From Actinokineospora globicatena (lineage in GTDB: Bacteria > Actinomycetota > Actinomycetes > Mycobacteriales > Pseudonocardiaceae), in assembly GCF_024171945.1 (NCBI RefSeq), contig NZ_JAMTCR010000004.1, positions 558,001 to 622,000 of the forward strand: a stretch of DNA of 64,000 nucleotides. Direction: 5' to 3'. The notes under the pieces are model-generated. The model was given only the letters and a program-made list of their open reading frames with translations. It was not told the DNA's origin and did not search any database. The position numbers and the translations under genes are program-made. Positions within the stretch are counted from its first letter, which is position 1. The number at the start of each line of letters is the position of its first letter. Shown here one piece after another: positions 28,140-37,655 of the stretch.

Positions 28140-31100
28140 TCAGCCGATGCGGTAGGCGCGGGTGACGGTCTGGTCGACCGTGTTGCCCGCGGTGTCGGTG
28201 GCCTTGGCCCGGAGGGACGCGAAGCCGGTGGGCGGATGGGTCACTGTCGCCTGCCACGACGCGCCGTCACGGGTGAGGCGGGTCGGGGTCCAGGTGGCGC
28301 CGTCGTCGTAGGAGATGTCGACGGTGAGGGTGGTGATGGTGGGGGTGGCGTCCTGGCGGGCCACGGTGACGGGGAAGGTGAACTCGCCGCCGCCGGGGGT
28401 GGTGTTGGCCAGGGACACCTTGGGGCGGTAGCCGACGGACAGCAACGGCGCTGGGGCGTCCGCGGCCCGCGGGAGCTGGAAGGTCCAGTCGGCGGTGATC
28501 TTGGTGGAGTTGGGCCACCACGGCTGGTCGCGGGTGATGTCCGTGGTCAACCGGTACTTGTTGGCGTTGTCGGGCAGGACGAACACCCCGCGCCCAGGGC
28601 TGTTCTGGGTGCCGATAGGCCTACCGTCGGCGTAGAGGGCGGTGGACCCGCTGTCGGTGTTCATCCAGTAGTCCGCGCCCCTGGTGTGCCCGGCGGGGTC
28701 GGTGAAGAACGGCACCGTCACGTCGAGCAGCCCGGACTTGCGCCACACCCACGGGTGGTCGGCGCCGAGGTCGTTGGTGGTCTTACCCGGGAACGCCGGT
28801 GCGAGCACCGACGCACCCCACTCGGCGCTGTAGGTCTTACCGCGCTCCAGGGTCAGGCGTTGTTCGCCGTCACCGCCGATGGCCCACCAAGAGCCGACGG
28901 TCAGCCGCCACTTGCCCGGCGTGTAGTACTCGACGCGCTCGGCCTTGGGGACGGTCGGCAGGCCCCACTGGGTGCCGATCTCGTCGTCGAGCGCCTCGAC
29001 CCACGCGGAGCTGATCGGCGGCTCGGCCTCGGTGCCCTCGTAGTACGCCATCCGCACGGCCGCGAGGTTTGCGGTCTTCTCGTGGTGGGTCAGGTTCGTG
29101 GGGATCTTGCCCGCTGATGGGTACGACAGCTCGTACCGGTGCTTGCTGAACGCGCGGGTGACGAACCGAGCGTTGAGCCCACCGGCCTTCACGGCGCTGG
29201 CGAACCTCTTACCCGGCTCCTCATAGAGCCGTACGGTCGGCAGCGCGGCGAGAGGCTCCTCGTCGTCGGCCAGCGCCATCAGCGCGGAGGACTCCACCGG
29301 CAGCACGCCGACGTACTTGCCGCCTGCCTGCTTGACCGCCGCGATCCGCGCGTACACCTCTTCGTACGTCAGGTCACCCGACAGCTCTAGCACCACGAAC
29401 TTGCCCCTAGCGTCGATCTTCGCCAGGTCTTCCGGGGTACCCGCGCCACCGTGCGCGGTCGGAACCCGGTCGTCGAGCACCGGCGTCGCCGAGCCGCGCA
29501 GCCAACCGGCGGCCGTCTCGAACGACTGGCTGCCCTCGCCGAACAGCTCCAGGTCCGGCTGCGCCAAGTGCACGTTGTCCGCGTAGCCGAACCCGGGGGA
29601 GGTCACCCCGCGCGTAGAGAACGCGTACACCTCGTTGAAGCGCGGGTCGAAGCCCCACATCTGCCCGTACGGGTAAGGGACCGACTTCACCTTGTACTGC
29701 AACCGGGTCGTCCACACACCGCCGCGCGCATCGGGCTGGTCGGTGCTGATCGCGACCCGCTTGCCGTCCCTAGCGTCGAAGGTGACTGTCTTGTTCGCCT
29801 TGCCCAGCTTGAACGCCGGGTTCGTGAACAGCGTGGACGAGGGGAGCTGACCGGGCCTAGGAGTCTCGATAGCGCCACCGAGGGCGTAGTTGCCCGGAGG
29901 CAGTCGCAGCTTCTCGCCGGGAGCGCCGTACGCCCAGGCGCCCGTGTCGAGATTGACGGCGTTGACGATCCCCGTCGTGGTCGCGGCACCGGTGCGGTCC
30001 TTGGCGTTGACGGTCAGGTCGTAGTGCTCGGCCTCGTCGTGCACCGCTACCGGTGTGCGGACCTTCACTGCGTTGTCCGCCGTGGTCGCCGACAACACTC
30101 CGCTATAGAGGCCAGGCGTGCCCGACCGCGGAGTCAACGCCAGCGTGACGTCAGCCTTACCCTTCGCGGGCACGGTTACCGTGGTGGCCGACAGCTTGGC
30201 CAACTTCGCCGGTGCCGCCGCGCCCGCCTTGTCCCGCAGCGTGACGTCGAGCTTGAGCGTCACCGGTGCCGCGGAGTCGTTGGTGTAGGTCACCTTCCGC
30301 TGCTCAACGGTCGTCGACGGCCACCTCAGGTACCCGTTGACCGTCGCCTGGTCGGCCCGCACGGCCTGGCTGGTGGCGCGGGCCAGGTCGACCCGACCGC
30401 CACCCACGGCGTTCACCCCGTTGTCGCCCACCGCCGCCGCGGTACCGACCAGCGCCGCCTTCAACGCGGGCGCCTGCCAGTCCGGGTGCTGCTGGGCCAG
30501 CAACGCTGCGGCACCCGCGGTGTGCGGGGTCGCCATAGATGTACCGGACAAGCGCGCGTAGTTGGCGTCAACGTTGTCGCCGAGGTCGGTGTCCTTAGCC
30601 CTAGCGGCGACGATGTCACTACCGGGCGCGGCGATCTCTGGCTTTACCGCGCCGTCGCCGACCCGGGGTCCACGGCTGGAGAAGTCAGACAGCTCGTTGC
30701 CCTTGGTGATGCTGCCGACCGCCAACGCCGCGTCAGCCGAGGCAGGGCTGCTCACCGCCTCGTCGGACCCGAAGTTGCCCGCCGCGATCACGAAGAGCGT
30801 GCCGTTGCGCGCGGTGAGGGTGTTGACCACCTGCGAGGCCGGGTCGGTCCCGTCGGTCGGGTAGCTGCCCAGGCTCAGGTTCACAACCTTCGCCCCGGCC
30901 TCCCCGGATGCCCACTCCATCCCGGCGAGGATGTCGTCGAGCGACCCGGAACCGCCGTCGTCGAGCACCTTGCCGACCGCGAGCGACGCGTCCGGCGCGA
31001 CGCCCTTGAACTTGCCGCCCGAGGCCGCGCCGGAGCCCGCGACCGTCGACGCCACGTGCGTGCCGTGCCCGTGGCCGTCCTGGACGGTGCCCTTGCCGGA

Positions 31101-31832
31101 GAAGTCCTTGCTCTTGGTCACCTTCCCGGCGAGGTCGGGGTGACCGGTGTCGTAGCCGGTGTCGAGCACCGCGACCGTCACGCCCTTGCCGGTGTGCCCG
31201 GCCTGCCACGCGGTCGGCGCCCCGATCTGCGGCACGCTCTGGTCCAGGTTGGCGGTGAACCGGGCGTTCAGCCAGATCTTGCGGGGACCACCGGACAACG
31301 CCGTGGTGCTGCCCGCGACCGACGACCAGAACTGGTTCGCGTTCGCCTTGTCCTCGGCCACCGCGGCGAACCCGAGCCCGGGCAGCGCGCGCTCCACCGC
31401 CGCACCCCGCGGCGCGGCGGCCGCGACGCCCTGCCCGTACTCCACCAGCAGCGGCACCGTCTTGCTGCGCTTGTCGTCGAAGCCCTGGCGGATCAGGCCG
31501 GTCACGTTGAACAGCTCCCGGTCCACCACCCCGGCCTGCACCAGCGCCGCCGCGCCCTGGGGCACCAGGTAGACGTCGGTCGTGTTCCCCCGCTGCTTGC
31601 CGAAGGTGCTGTACCGGGTGATCGGCCCGGACGGGGCCAACCCGACGCGCCACCGCCCGCCCGCGTCCCGCACGGCCTCGACCTGGTGCCCGGTCACCAA
31701 CGTGACCTGGAACCGGCTCGCCGCGCCGTCCGACCGCGGCGCCTGCGGCGCGGCCGAGGCCGGGACCGCCACTCCCACCGAGGCCACCAGAACGGCCACC
31801 CCGGCGAGGAATCCTCGCTTGTGTCCTCGCAT
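28140..31832 (-). CDS. secreted S8 family serine protease (subtilase)
   Basis: 1230 residues. The signal peptide has a basic start (RGHKRG), a hydrophobic core and ASAAPQAP cleavage near residue 28. The catalytic domain spans about 195-485, with Asp224 in AVLDTGYD, His259 in HGHGTHVAS, oxyanion Asn353 in AAGNFG and Ser432 in SGTSMATPH. After it come beta-rich modules (about 500-1230), including a region resembling a PA-like or carboxypeptidase-regulatory segment and a final Ig-like domain (TLTVDISYDDGATW). The ATG at 31832 has GGAGAGGG at the right distance; a GTG at 31847 is less likely. Extracellular degradative protease typical of soil actinobacteria. Confidence 0.93.
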   Translation of the reverse strand: MRGHKRGFLAGVAVLVASVGVAVPASAAPQAPRSDGAASRFQVTLVTGHQVEAVRDAGGRWRVGLAPSGPITRYSTFGKQRGNTTDVYLVPQGAAALVQAGVVDRELFNVTGLIRQGFDDKRSKTVPLLVEYGQGVAAAAPRGAAVERALPGLGFAAVAEDKANANQFWSSVAGSTTALSGGPRKIWLNARFTANLDQSVPQIGAPTAWQAGHTGKGVTVAVLDTGYDTGHPDLAGKVTKSKDFSGKGTVQDGHGHGTHVASTVAGSGAASGGKFKGVAPDASLAVGKVLDDGGSGSLDDILAGMEWASGEAGAKVVNLSLGSYPTDGTDPASQVVNTLTARNGTLFVIAAGNFGSDEAVSSPASADAALAVGSITKGNELSDFSSRGPRVGDGAVKPEIAAPGSDIVAARAKDTDLGDNVDANYARLSGTSMATPHTAGAAALLAQQHPDWQAPALKAALVGTAAAVGDNGVNAVGGGRVDLARATSQAVRADQATVNGYLRWPSTTVEQRKVTYTNDSAAPVTLKLDVTLRDKAGAAAPAKLAKLSATTVTVPAKGKADVTLALTPRSGTPGLYSGVLSATTADNAVKVRTPVAVHDEAEHYDLTVNAKDRTGAATTTGIVNAVNLDTGAWAYGAPGEKLRLPPGNYALGGAIETPRPGQLPSSTLFTNPAFKLGKANKTVTFDARDGKRVAISTDQPDARGGVWTTRLQYKVKSVPYPYGQMWGFDPRFNEVYAFSTRGVTSPGFGYADNVHLAQPDLELFGEGSQSFETAAGWLRGSATPVLDDRVPTAHGGAGTPEDLAKIDARGKFVVLELSGDLTYEEVYARIAAVKQAGGKYVGVLPVESSALMALADDEEPLAALPTVRLYEEPGKRFASAVKAGGLNARFVTRAFSKHRYELSYPSAGKIPTNLTHHEKTANLAAVRMAYYEGTEAEPPISSAWVEALDDEIGTQWGLPTVPKAERVEYYTPGKWRLTVGSWWAIGGDGEQRLTLERGKTYSAEWGASVLAPAFPGKTTNDLGADHPWVWRKSGLLDVTVPFFTDPAGHTRGADYWMNTDSGSTALYADGRPIGTQNSPGRGVFVLPDNANKYRLTTDITRDQPWWPNSTKITADWTFQLPRAADAPAPLLSVGYRPKVSLANTTPGGGEFTFPVTVARQDATPTITTLTVDISYDDGATWTPTRLTRDGASWQATVTHPPTGFASLRAKATDTAGNTVDQTVTRAYRIG

Positions 31833-31955
31833 GCACCCTCTCCTCACGACGACTTGTCAACCATCAAACGCCGTCGCGCCCCAGCGGGGTTGGGCCGTCG
31901 GGGAAACCTGCCGATCCTCGCCCGAATGACCCAGGTCTGGTATCGGGTAAGAGGA

Positions 31956-32693
31956 TCAGGGAGCGAGCAAGGCGGTGCGCAGCTTCGCGATGGTGTCGTC
32001 GGTGATGCCGAGCGAGTGGGCGAAGTCGGTGATGTCGCCGCGTTCGGTGAGGAACGCGAGCATCGTGGCGCGGTCGGACCGCAGCATCGACGGCGGGATG
32101 TACGGCCAGGTCGCGGCTGTGTCATCGGTGCCGGTCGCGGCGACCGAGGCGACCCACCGCGCCGTGGCCTGCTCGCTCACCGCGTAGTCGTCGGCGACGT
32201 CCTCGGCTGGGACACCGAGCAGGCGCAAGACCAAGGCGGCGAGGATGCCCGTGCGGTCCTTACCGGCCGCGCAGTGGAACACAGCGGGAAGACCTCCCGG
32301 CTCGGCCAAGGCCTCCACCGCTTCCCTTAGACCTGACGCACCCTCGATGACGATCTCGGCGTAGTGCGCCGCAGCGAACCCGGGATCGTCCAAGGTAGCC
32401 CTGTCTTGGTTCGACCAGTCCGGTGTCTGGCGGACCAACGGCACGTGCCGCCACTGGCCGGCCCACCCCGGCGAGGGCCGCCACGCCTTCTGGTCGACCT
32501 CGCGCTGGGTGCGCAGGTCCAGCACGGTCACCACGCCCAGCTCGTCGAACGCCTCCCGACCGGTCTCGGTGAGCCGGTGCAGCCCGTCGGCGCGGAACAG
32601 CCTGCGCCAGGCGACCTCCCGCCCGTCGACCGTGCGGTGGCCGCCCAGGTCCCGGAAGTTGAAACAGCCGTCCAGCTCGACGAACCTGCTCAT
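31956..32693 (-). CDS. tyrosine-protein phosphatase (SIW14/PtpB-like)
   Basis: 245 residues. The P-loop HCAAGKDRTG (Cys141 nucleophile, Arg147) and the N-terminal FNFRDLGGHRT signature mark the Y_phosphatase3 family, which includes mycobacterial PtpB and removes phosphate from phosphotyrosine or phosphoinositides. The ATG at 32693 follows GAGGAAGG; an extension to 32738 has no support. Probably monocistronic; upstream lies the divergent ABC importer operon. Confidence 0.92.
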   Translation of the reverse strand: MSRFVELDGCFNFRDLGGHRTVDGREVAWRRLFRADGLHRLTETGREAFDELGVVTVLDLRTQREVDQKAWRPSPGWAGQWRHVPLVRQTPDWSNQDRATLDDPGFAAAHYAEIVIEGASGLREAVEALAEPGGLPAVFHCAAGKDRTGILAALVLRLLGVPAEDVADDYAVSEQATARWVASVAATGTDDTAATWPYIPPSMLRSDRATMLAFLTERGDITDFAHSLGITDDTIAKLRTALLAP

Positions 32694-32873
32694 GGCGGCG
32701 CCTTCCTCGCGACGGGACCACCGAACCATAAGCCCCAACGGAACCCTTGTTCCACAACTGGTTCACCCGTGGTTGGACGTAAGGACGATCACCTACCGCG
32801 GACGCTGGTGGCGCGACCGGACACCGCGTACGGTGACTCTTGAGACTGGTGCTCGACGGAGGGGGCGCGGTTG

Positions 32874-33641
32874 GTGACGCCGAGGGGCGCGGGAGTTAGC
32901 CTTGACGGTGTCGGACACCACTACGGCGACGTGGATGTCTTACGGGACATAGCTTTCACTGTCGCGCCTCAGCGCAGTCTCGGCGTGGTAGGGCCAAGCG
33001 GCTGCGGTAAGTCCACCTTGCTGTCGTTCATCGCCGGTCTCGCCGACCCCGCTGAAGGTACGGTCCGTGTCGGCGAGGCTCTAGACCCTGCCGCGCGATT
33101 GGCCGCGTGCGCCCTCATGCCGCAGAAGGACTTACTGCTGCCGTGGCGCCGTGCGATCGACAACGCAACGTTGGCACTGGAGAACCGAGGCGTGCCGCGC
33201 AAGGAGGCCCGGGCCAGGGTCGCGCCGCTGTTCGAACGGTTCCACCTGGCTGGGTTCGAGCGCCATTGGCCTCATGAACTCTCCGGCGGTATGCGTCAAC
33301 GCGTCGCGTTCTTAAGAACCCTGGTCGCGGACAAGGACGTGCTCTTGCTCGACGAGCCTTTCGGCGGTCTCGACTCCATCACCCGCGCTGACATGCAGGA
33401 CTGGTTGCGCGGAGTGCTCACTGTCGAACCGCGTACCACGGTCATGGTCACCCATGACGTCGAAGAGGCGTTGCTGCTGTGCCACGAGGTCGTAGTGCTG
33501 TCCCCACGACCCGCGACCGTTGTCGCCACCATCTCGGTAGACCTACCTGTGCGCGGATCGCGTGCGGAGACAGTCGCCGATCCTGAGTTCACCGCCATGC
33601 GCGCGCGGGTCCTATCCCTGCTGTCGGAGGGCGTGAGGTGA
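32874..33641 (+). CDS. ABC transporter ATPase of a thiamine-pyrimidine-type importer
   Basis: 255 residues, SsuB/TauB/ThiZ-type ATPase. Walker A GPSGCGKST (about 40-48), signature LSGGMRQRVA, Walker B VLLLDEPFGGLD and H-loop MVTHDVEEAL are all intact. The start is the GTG at 32874 or the TTG three bases earlier; GGAGGGGG lies upstream. The stop overlaps the permease start (GTGA), so the genes are coupled. It powers import through the adjacent permease, with specificity set by the Thi5-like binding protein. I see no TPP riboswitch in the 180 bp upstream. Confidence 0.92.
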   Translation: MTPRGAGVSLDGVGHHYGDVDVLRDIAFTVAPQRSLGVVGPSGCGKSTLLSFIAGLADPAEGTVRVGEALDPAARLAACALMPQKDLLLPWRRAIDNATLALENRGVPRKEARARVAPLFERFHLAGFERHWPHELSGGMRQRVAFLRTLVADKDVLLLDEPFGGLDSITRADMQDWLRGVLTVEPRTTVMVTHDVEEALLLCHEVVVLSPRPATVVATISVDLPVRGSRAETVADPEFTAMRARVLSLLSEGVR

Positions 33642-34441
33642 CACGGTCGGCGGTCACCGCGCGTCCCGTAGTGCGTGCTCGGGATAAGAGGCCATCAGCG
33701 TTCGCGAGGTGGGGACCGGCTATCGGGCTGGCCATCGCGTTGGTCGCGTTGTGGGAGCTCGTGGTGGCTCTCGCGGACATCCCGGCGTACCTGTTCCCCG
33801 CGCCGAGCGCGATCGTGCGCGCCGCGGTCGACGACCGCGCACTGCTCGCCGACGCCTCGCTGGTCACCGCCACCGAGGTCGTGCTGGGACTGCTCATCGC
33901 GGTCGCCGTCGCCCTGGTGATCGCGGTCGCGCTGCACTTCTCGCCGTTGCTGAGCAAGACCGTGTTCCCGCTGCTCATCGCCTCGCAGACCGTGCCGGTG
34001 GTGGTGCTGGCGCCGATCCTGGCGATCGCGTTCGGCTACGGAATCGTGCCCAAACTGGTCATCGTCGCGCTGATCTGCTTCTTCCCGGTGGTGGTCAACG
34101 CGCTCGACGGGCTGCGCTCGGTCGACCCCGACCTGCCCCGGCTGATGCGCACCCTGGACGCGTCCCGCTGGGCGATCTTCACCAGGGTCGAGTTCCCGTG
34201 GGCGCTGCCGAGGCTGTTCTCCGGTGTCCGCGTCGCCGCGACGTACGCGCCGATCGGTGCGGTGTTCGGCGAGTGGTCCGGCTCCACCGACGGGCTCGGC
34301 TTCGTGATGCTGCAAGCCACCCCGCAGTTGCGCACCGCGTTGGTGTTCGCCGCGATCGTGGTGCTGACAGTGCAATCGGTCGCGTTGTTCTTGATCGTGC
34401 GGGTGCTGGAGACCACCACCCGCCGAGGAAACCGGAGATGA
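33638..34441 (+). CDS. ABC transporter permease (ThiX-like)
   Basis: 267 residues, with about six hydrophobic segments starting at residue 28. The cytoplasmic EAA loop is visible (DGLRSVDPDLPRLMRT followed by WAIFTRVEFPWALPRL), which contacts the ATPase. Same family as permeases for aliphatic sulfonates, taurine and thiamine pyrimidine precursors. Overlaps the ATPase gene by 4 bp and the binding-protein gene by 4 bp (ATGA at 34438-34441), so all three subunits are made together. Confidence 0.92.
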   Translation: MTRSAVTARPVVRARDKRPSAFARWGPAIGLAIALVALWELVVALADIPAYLFPAPSAIVRAAVDDRALLADASLVTATEVVLGLLIAVAVALVIAVALHFSPLLSKTVFPLLIASQTVPVVVLAPILAIAFGYGIVPKLVIVALICFFPVVVNALDGLRSVDPDLPRLMRTLDASRWAIFTRVEFPWALPRLFSGVRVAATYAPIGAVFGEWSGSTDGLGFVMLQATPQLRTALVFAAIVVLTVQSVALFLIVRVLETTTRRGNRR

Positions 34442-35445
34442 GCATGGGTGCGACACGGCGGGTCCTCGCCGCGGTGCTGGCGGTCGGCTTGCTCGCCGCC
34501 GGGTGCGGGGCGGGCGAGAGCGTCGAACCCGGCGGCAAGGCGCAGGTCAGGGTGCTGATGGACTGGTTCCCCAACCCCGACCACGTCGGCCTCTACACCG
34601 CGCAGGACAAGGGCCTGTTCACCGCCGCCAACCTGGAGGTGACGCTGACCCCGCCGTCCAACCCGGCCGACCCGCTCAAGCTCGTCGCCGCCAGGCAGGT
34701 CGAACTCGGCATCTCCTACGAGCCGGACGTGCTGATGGCCGCCGAGCAGGACCTGCCGGTGGTGGCCGTCGCGGCGCTGGTGCCGGTGGCGCTGAACTCG
34801 CTGATGGCGGTCGGGTCGTCGCCGGTCAAGTCCCCGGAGGACCTGGCTGGCAAGACGGTCGGCACCGCCGGGCTGCCGTCGGACGACGTCTACCTCAAGC
34901 AGATCACCGCCAAGCACGGGGTGGACCTCAACACCGTCAAGAAGGTCAACGTCAGCTCGAACCTGGTGGCCGCGATGCTCTCCGGGCAGGTCGACGCCAC
35001 CATCGGCGCGTACCGCAACATCGAGGGCGTGCAGTTGGCGCAGGACGGCAAGGCGCCCTACATCGTGCCGGTGACTGACGCGGGCGTGCCCGAGTACGAC
35101 GAACTGGTGCTCGTCGCAAACCGCGACCGGCTGCGCGACGACGCAGGCTACCGCGACGCGGTGACCCGGTTCGTCGCCGCGCTGGGCAAGGGGGTTGCCG
35201 CCGCCCAGGGTGAGCCGAGCTTCGCCACCGCGTCGATCCGCAAGGTTGCCACCGGGTACGACGGCGAGGCGCTGGAGAAGATGGTGGCCGCAACGTTGCC
35301 GCTGCTGACCAACCCCAGGGGCTTCGGCCGGATGGACCCGGCCAAGTGGCAGGCCTTCGCCTACTGGCTCTACGCCGAGGGCATGGTCAAGCGGCACATC
35401 GACGCGGCATCGCTCATGACGAACGACCACGTACCAGCCGGGTAG
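34438..35445 (+). CDS. Thi5/NMT1-like substrate-binding lipoprotein (ThiY-like)
   Basis: 335 residues. Type II signal peptide with lipobox LLAAGC. The mature start VRVLMDWFPNPDHVGLYTAQ with DKGLF is the hallmark of the Thi5/ThiY group, which binds HMP or formylaminopyrimidine (thiamine breakdown pyrimidines). Later motifs include KSPEDLAGKTVGTAG and AYRNIEGVQL. The start is the ATG at 34438 overlapping the permease stop; an ATG at 34444 is the alternative. Together with the two upstream genes it forms a ThiXYZ-type importer. It ends 47 bp before the hydroxymethylase-like gene on the same strand. Ligand inferred: a 4-amino-5-hydroxymethylpyrimidine or similar. Confidence 0.9.
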   Translation: MSMGATRRVLAAVLAVGLLAAGCGAGESVEPGGKAQVRVLMDWFPNPDHVGLYTAQDKGLFTAANLEVTLTPPSNPADPLKLVAARQVELGISYEPDVLMAAEQDLPVVAVAALVPVALNSLMAVGSSPVKSPEDLAGKTVGTAGLPSDDVYLKQITAKHGVDLNTVKKVNVSSNLVAAMLSGQVDATIGAYRNIEGVQLAQDGKAPYIVPVTDAGVPEYDELVLVANRDRLRDDAGYRDAVTRFVAALGKGVAAAQGEPSFATASIRKVATGYDGEALEKMVAATLPLLTNPRGFGRMDPAKWQAFAYWLYAEGMVKRHIDAASLMTNDHVPAG

Positions 35446-35492
35446 TGCTCGACGGTCGGAGGACGGGCGGGCGGGTGAGAGGGAGGAGCGGG

Positions 35493-36455
35493 ATGGAGTT
35501 CGACACCTTTCACCACGCCTACGCGGCGGTGTTGCGGTCGGTGGCCGAGGAACCGACCTACCGCAACGCACCGCGCGGCAACGCGAGCCGGGAACGCATC
35601 GGGGTGCAGTACCGCGTTCGCGAGGCGGCGCAACGGGTTCCGGTGATCCCGGCCAGGCGGCTCAACATTGTGTTCAACTTCGCCGAGGCACTGTGGTACC
35701 TGTCCGGTCGCGACGACTTGGCGTTCATTGCCACCTACGCGCCCAGCATCCGCAAGTACTCCGCCGATGGCGTGCGGTTGACCGGGACCGCTTACGGCAA
35801 CGCCATCTTCGGTCGGGACCAGTGGCGCACCGTGGTCGACCAACTGCGTGCCGACCCGGACAGCAAGCGCGCGGTGCTCCAGATCTTCCGCGGCGAGGAG
35901 CTGCGGGTCCCCGCGAACCCGGACGTGTCCTGCACGCTCGGACTGCAACTGCTCATCCGCGACGGCGCGTTGCACGCCATCGGGTTCATGCGCGCCAACG
36001 ACGCGTACCGGGGGATGAGCAGCGACGTCTTCTCGTTCACCTTCCTGCAGGAGGTGATGGCGCGGGAACTCGGCCTGCCGGTGGGGGAGTACGTGCACTC
36101 GGTGGGGTCGCTGCACGTCTACGACCCCGATTCGCGCCGGGTGGACGCCGTCCTCGCGGACCCGGCCACGCGGGTCGACCCCGAGTTCCGGTTCCCCGGC
36201 ATGCCCGAGGGGGACAACTGGCCCGCCATCCGGGAAGTGCTGCTGCTGGAGGAATCGCTGCGGGCAGGCAACCGCCTTGGCTCCACTGTGGACTTGCCGG
36301 AGTATTGGGCCGACGTGGTGCGGTTGTTCGAACTGCACCGCAGGGTCCGGGCAGGTGAGGTAGTGGACGAGGAGCTGCTGCACCCGCTGCCACCGTTGTA
36401 CCGAAACCTGATCACGCACTGGCAGCCGCGCCTGGTCGCGGCGCCGACGAGCTGA
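35493..36455 (+). CDS. thymidylate-synthase-like (d)CMP hydroxymethylase
   Basis: 320 residues of the ThyA fold: catalytic Cys147 in NPDVSCTLGL, RAND (Arg167-Asp170) and SLHVYD (His208, Tyr210). The position that is Asn in thymidylate synthase (GLPFN) is Asp178 here (GMSSD). In T4 dCMP hydroxymethylase (Asp179) and the mildiomycin enzyme MilA this Asp selects cytosine over uracil. The enzyme is therefore predicted to add a hydroxymethyl group from methylene-tetrahydrofolate to C5 of CMP or dCMP. The ATG at 35493 follows GGGAGGAG. Neighbours encode a methyltransferase and an N-glycosidase-like protein, matching a 5-hydroxymethylcytosine-derived metabolite. Ribo- versus deoxyribo-specificity cannot be read from sequence alone. 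Confidence 0.85.
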   Translation: MEFDTFHHAYAAVLRSVAEEPTYRNAPRGNASRERIGVQYRVREAAQRVPVIPARRLNIVFNFAEALWYLSGRDDLAFIATYAPSIRKYSADGVRLTGTAYGNAIFGRDQWRTVVDQLRADPDSKRAVLQIFRGEELRVPANPDVSCTLGLQLLIRDGALHAIGFMRANDAYRGMSSDVFSFTFLQEVMARELGLPVGEYVHSVGSLHVYDPDSRRVDAVLADPATRVDPEFRFPGMPEGDNWPAIREVLLLEESLRAGNRLGSTVDLPEYWADVVRLFELHRRVRAGEVVDEELLHPLPPLYRNLITHWQPRLVAAPTS

Positions 36456-36465
36456 AGGAGACGGG

Positions 36466-37218
36466 TTGGGCACCGACTGGAAGCACAGCACCACGGTCGC
36501 CGAGGGCTTCGACGCCTACGACGACCTGCCCGAACGGGTGCTGGGATACCCCACCGCCCTGGCCCAGTTGCGGCTCGACGACCCGGACGTGCGCACCGTG
36601 CTCGACTACGGGTGCGGGCCGGGGAAGGTCGCGCTCCGCGTCGCGAGTGGACACGACGTGGACGTGGTCGCGGTCGACATCGCCGAGCGGATGCTGCAGA
36701 TCGCGCGCCGGAGCAGGCCGCACCCGCGGGTCGACCACCACCTGGTCGAGTCGGGCAAGCTGGCGTTCCTGCCCGACGGCGCGGTCGACGCGGCGCTGAC
36801 CTGCTACGTGTTCATCAACATCGGCGACCCGGACGTGATCAGCGGCATCGTTGCGGAGGTGTACCGGGTATTGCGACCCGGCGGCCGCTACGCGGTGCTC
36901 GACACGAACCCCGACACCACTGGCATCGACTTCTCAACGTTCCGCAGCGGAGAGCCCGGCGTCGCCTATGTCGCGGGCCAGCGGCGTCAGGTGCTGCTGA
37001 ACCAGCCCAGTGGCGGCGTGCTCGAACTGTCGGACTACCACTGGCCGCGCTCGACCTACGCGGATGTCCTGACCGCGGCCGGGTTCACGTCGGTGGAGTT
37101 CATCGCACCGTTGCTCGGCGACGTCCCGGGTAGCGGCATCGCGGGGACGTTGCTCGACACCGAGCGGCCCGCGGAGGCCGACAACGCACCGTTCCTCGTC
37201 GTGACAGGGGTGAAGTGA
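36466..37218 (+). CDS. class I SAM-dependent methyltransferase
   Basis: 250 residues. Motif I VLDYGCGPGKVALRVA, then VVAVDIAERML and GRYAVLDTNPD fit a Rossmann-fold small-molecule methyltransferase. The start is the TTG at 36466 with GAAGGAG five bases upstream. It begins 10 bp after the hydroxymethylase stop and its own stop overlaps the next gene's ATG by one base, so the cluster is tightly coupled. Proposed reaction (inference): O-methylation of a hydroxymethylcytosine-type base or nucleotide, as needed for the 2-methoxy group of bacimethrin. Confidence 0.85.
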   Translation: MGTDWKHSTTVAEGFDAYDDLPERVLGYPTALAQLRLDDPDVRTVLDYGCGPGKVALRVASGHDVDVVAVDIAERMLQIARRSRPHPRVDHHLVESGKLAFLPDGAVDAALTCYVFINIGDPDVISGIVAEVYRVLRPGGRYAVLDTNPDTTGIDFSTFRSGEPGVAYVAGQRRQVLLNQPSGGVLELSDYHWPRSTYADVLTAAGFTSVEFIAPLLGDVPGSGIAGTLLDTERPAEADNAPFLVVTGVK

Positions 37219-37655
37219 TGGGCAGCGTGTTCCTCGGCGGACCGTTCAAGGCACTGGTCGACGTGGACGGGGTCATGCGGCCCGCCGAACGCGCGCGGCT
37301 GGAGGCCATCATCGCGGGCCTGGAGGCGGCGGGGCACAAGGTGTACAACGCCCACCGCCGCGAGAAGTGGGGCGCGGAGTTCCTGACGCCGCAGGAGTGC
37401 ACCCGGCTCGACCTTGACGAGATCACCGCCAGCGACGTGTTCGTGGCCTTCCCCGGTTCACCCGCCTCACCGGGCACGCACATCGAGATCGGCTGGGCGT
37501 CCGCGCTCGGGAAACCCATCGTCCTGCTGCTGGAGGAGGGCGCGGAGTACGCGTTCCTGGTACGCGGCCTGCACACCGTCGCACCGGTCACCTACCTGAC
37601 CCTGACCCCCGGCGAGGACCCCACCGATCGCATCGTTGCCGCCATCGACACCTGA
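37218..37655 (+). CDS. nucleoside 2-deoxyribosyltransferase-like N-glycosidase (MilB-like)
   Basis: 145 residues: N-terminal VFLGGPF, Asp73 in ASDVFVAFPG, and GTHIEIGWA with the likely nucleophile Glu90. This is the compact NDT fold shared by deoxyribosyltransferases and by MilB, which cleaves 5-hydroxymethyl-CMP to the free base and ribose phosphate. Given the upstream Asp-type hydroxymethylase, hydrolysis of a hydroxymethyl-CMP is the best inference. Starts inside the methyltransferase stop and ends inside the phosphatase start (one-base overlaps on both sides). Confidence 0.82.
   Translation: MGSVFLGGPFKALVDVDGVMRPAERARLEAIIAGLEAAGHKVYNAHRREKWGAEFLTPQECTRLDLDEITASDVFVAFPGSPASPGTHIEIGWASALGKPIVLLLEEGAEYAFLVRGLHTVAPVTYLTLTPGEDPTDRIVAAIDT

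Noticed and set aside
29451-32330. A 959-residue open frame on the plus strand opposite the subtilase and phosphatase genes.
   Set aside because: It is a low-complexity Arg/Gly/Val shadow of the high-GC genes on the other strand; no motif.
32740-32873. A TPP riboswitch was expected before the thiamine-type importer.
   Set aside because: I could not find the CTGAGA and ACCTGATC-like cores of the THI element here or before the amidohydrolase gene.
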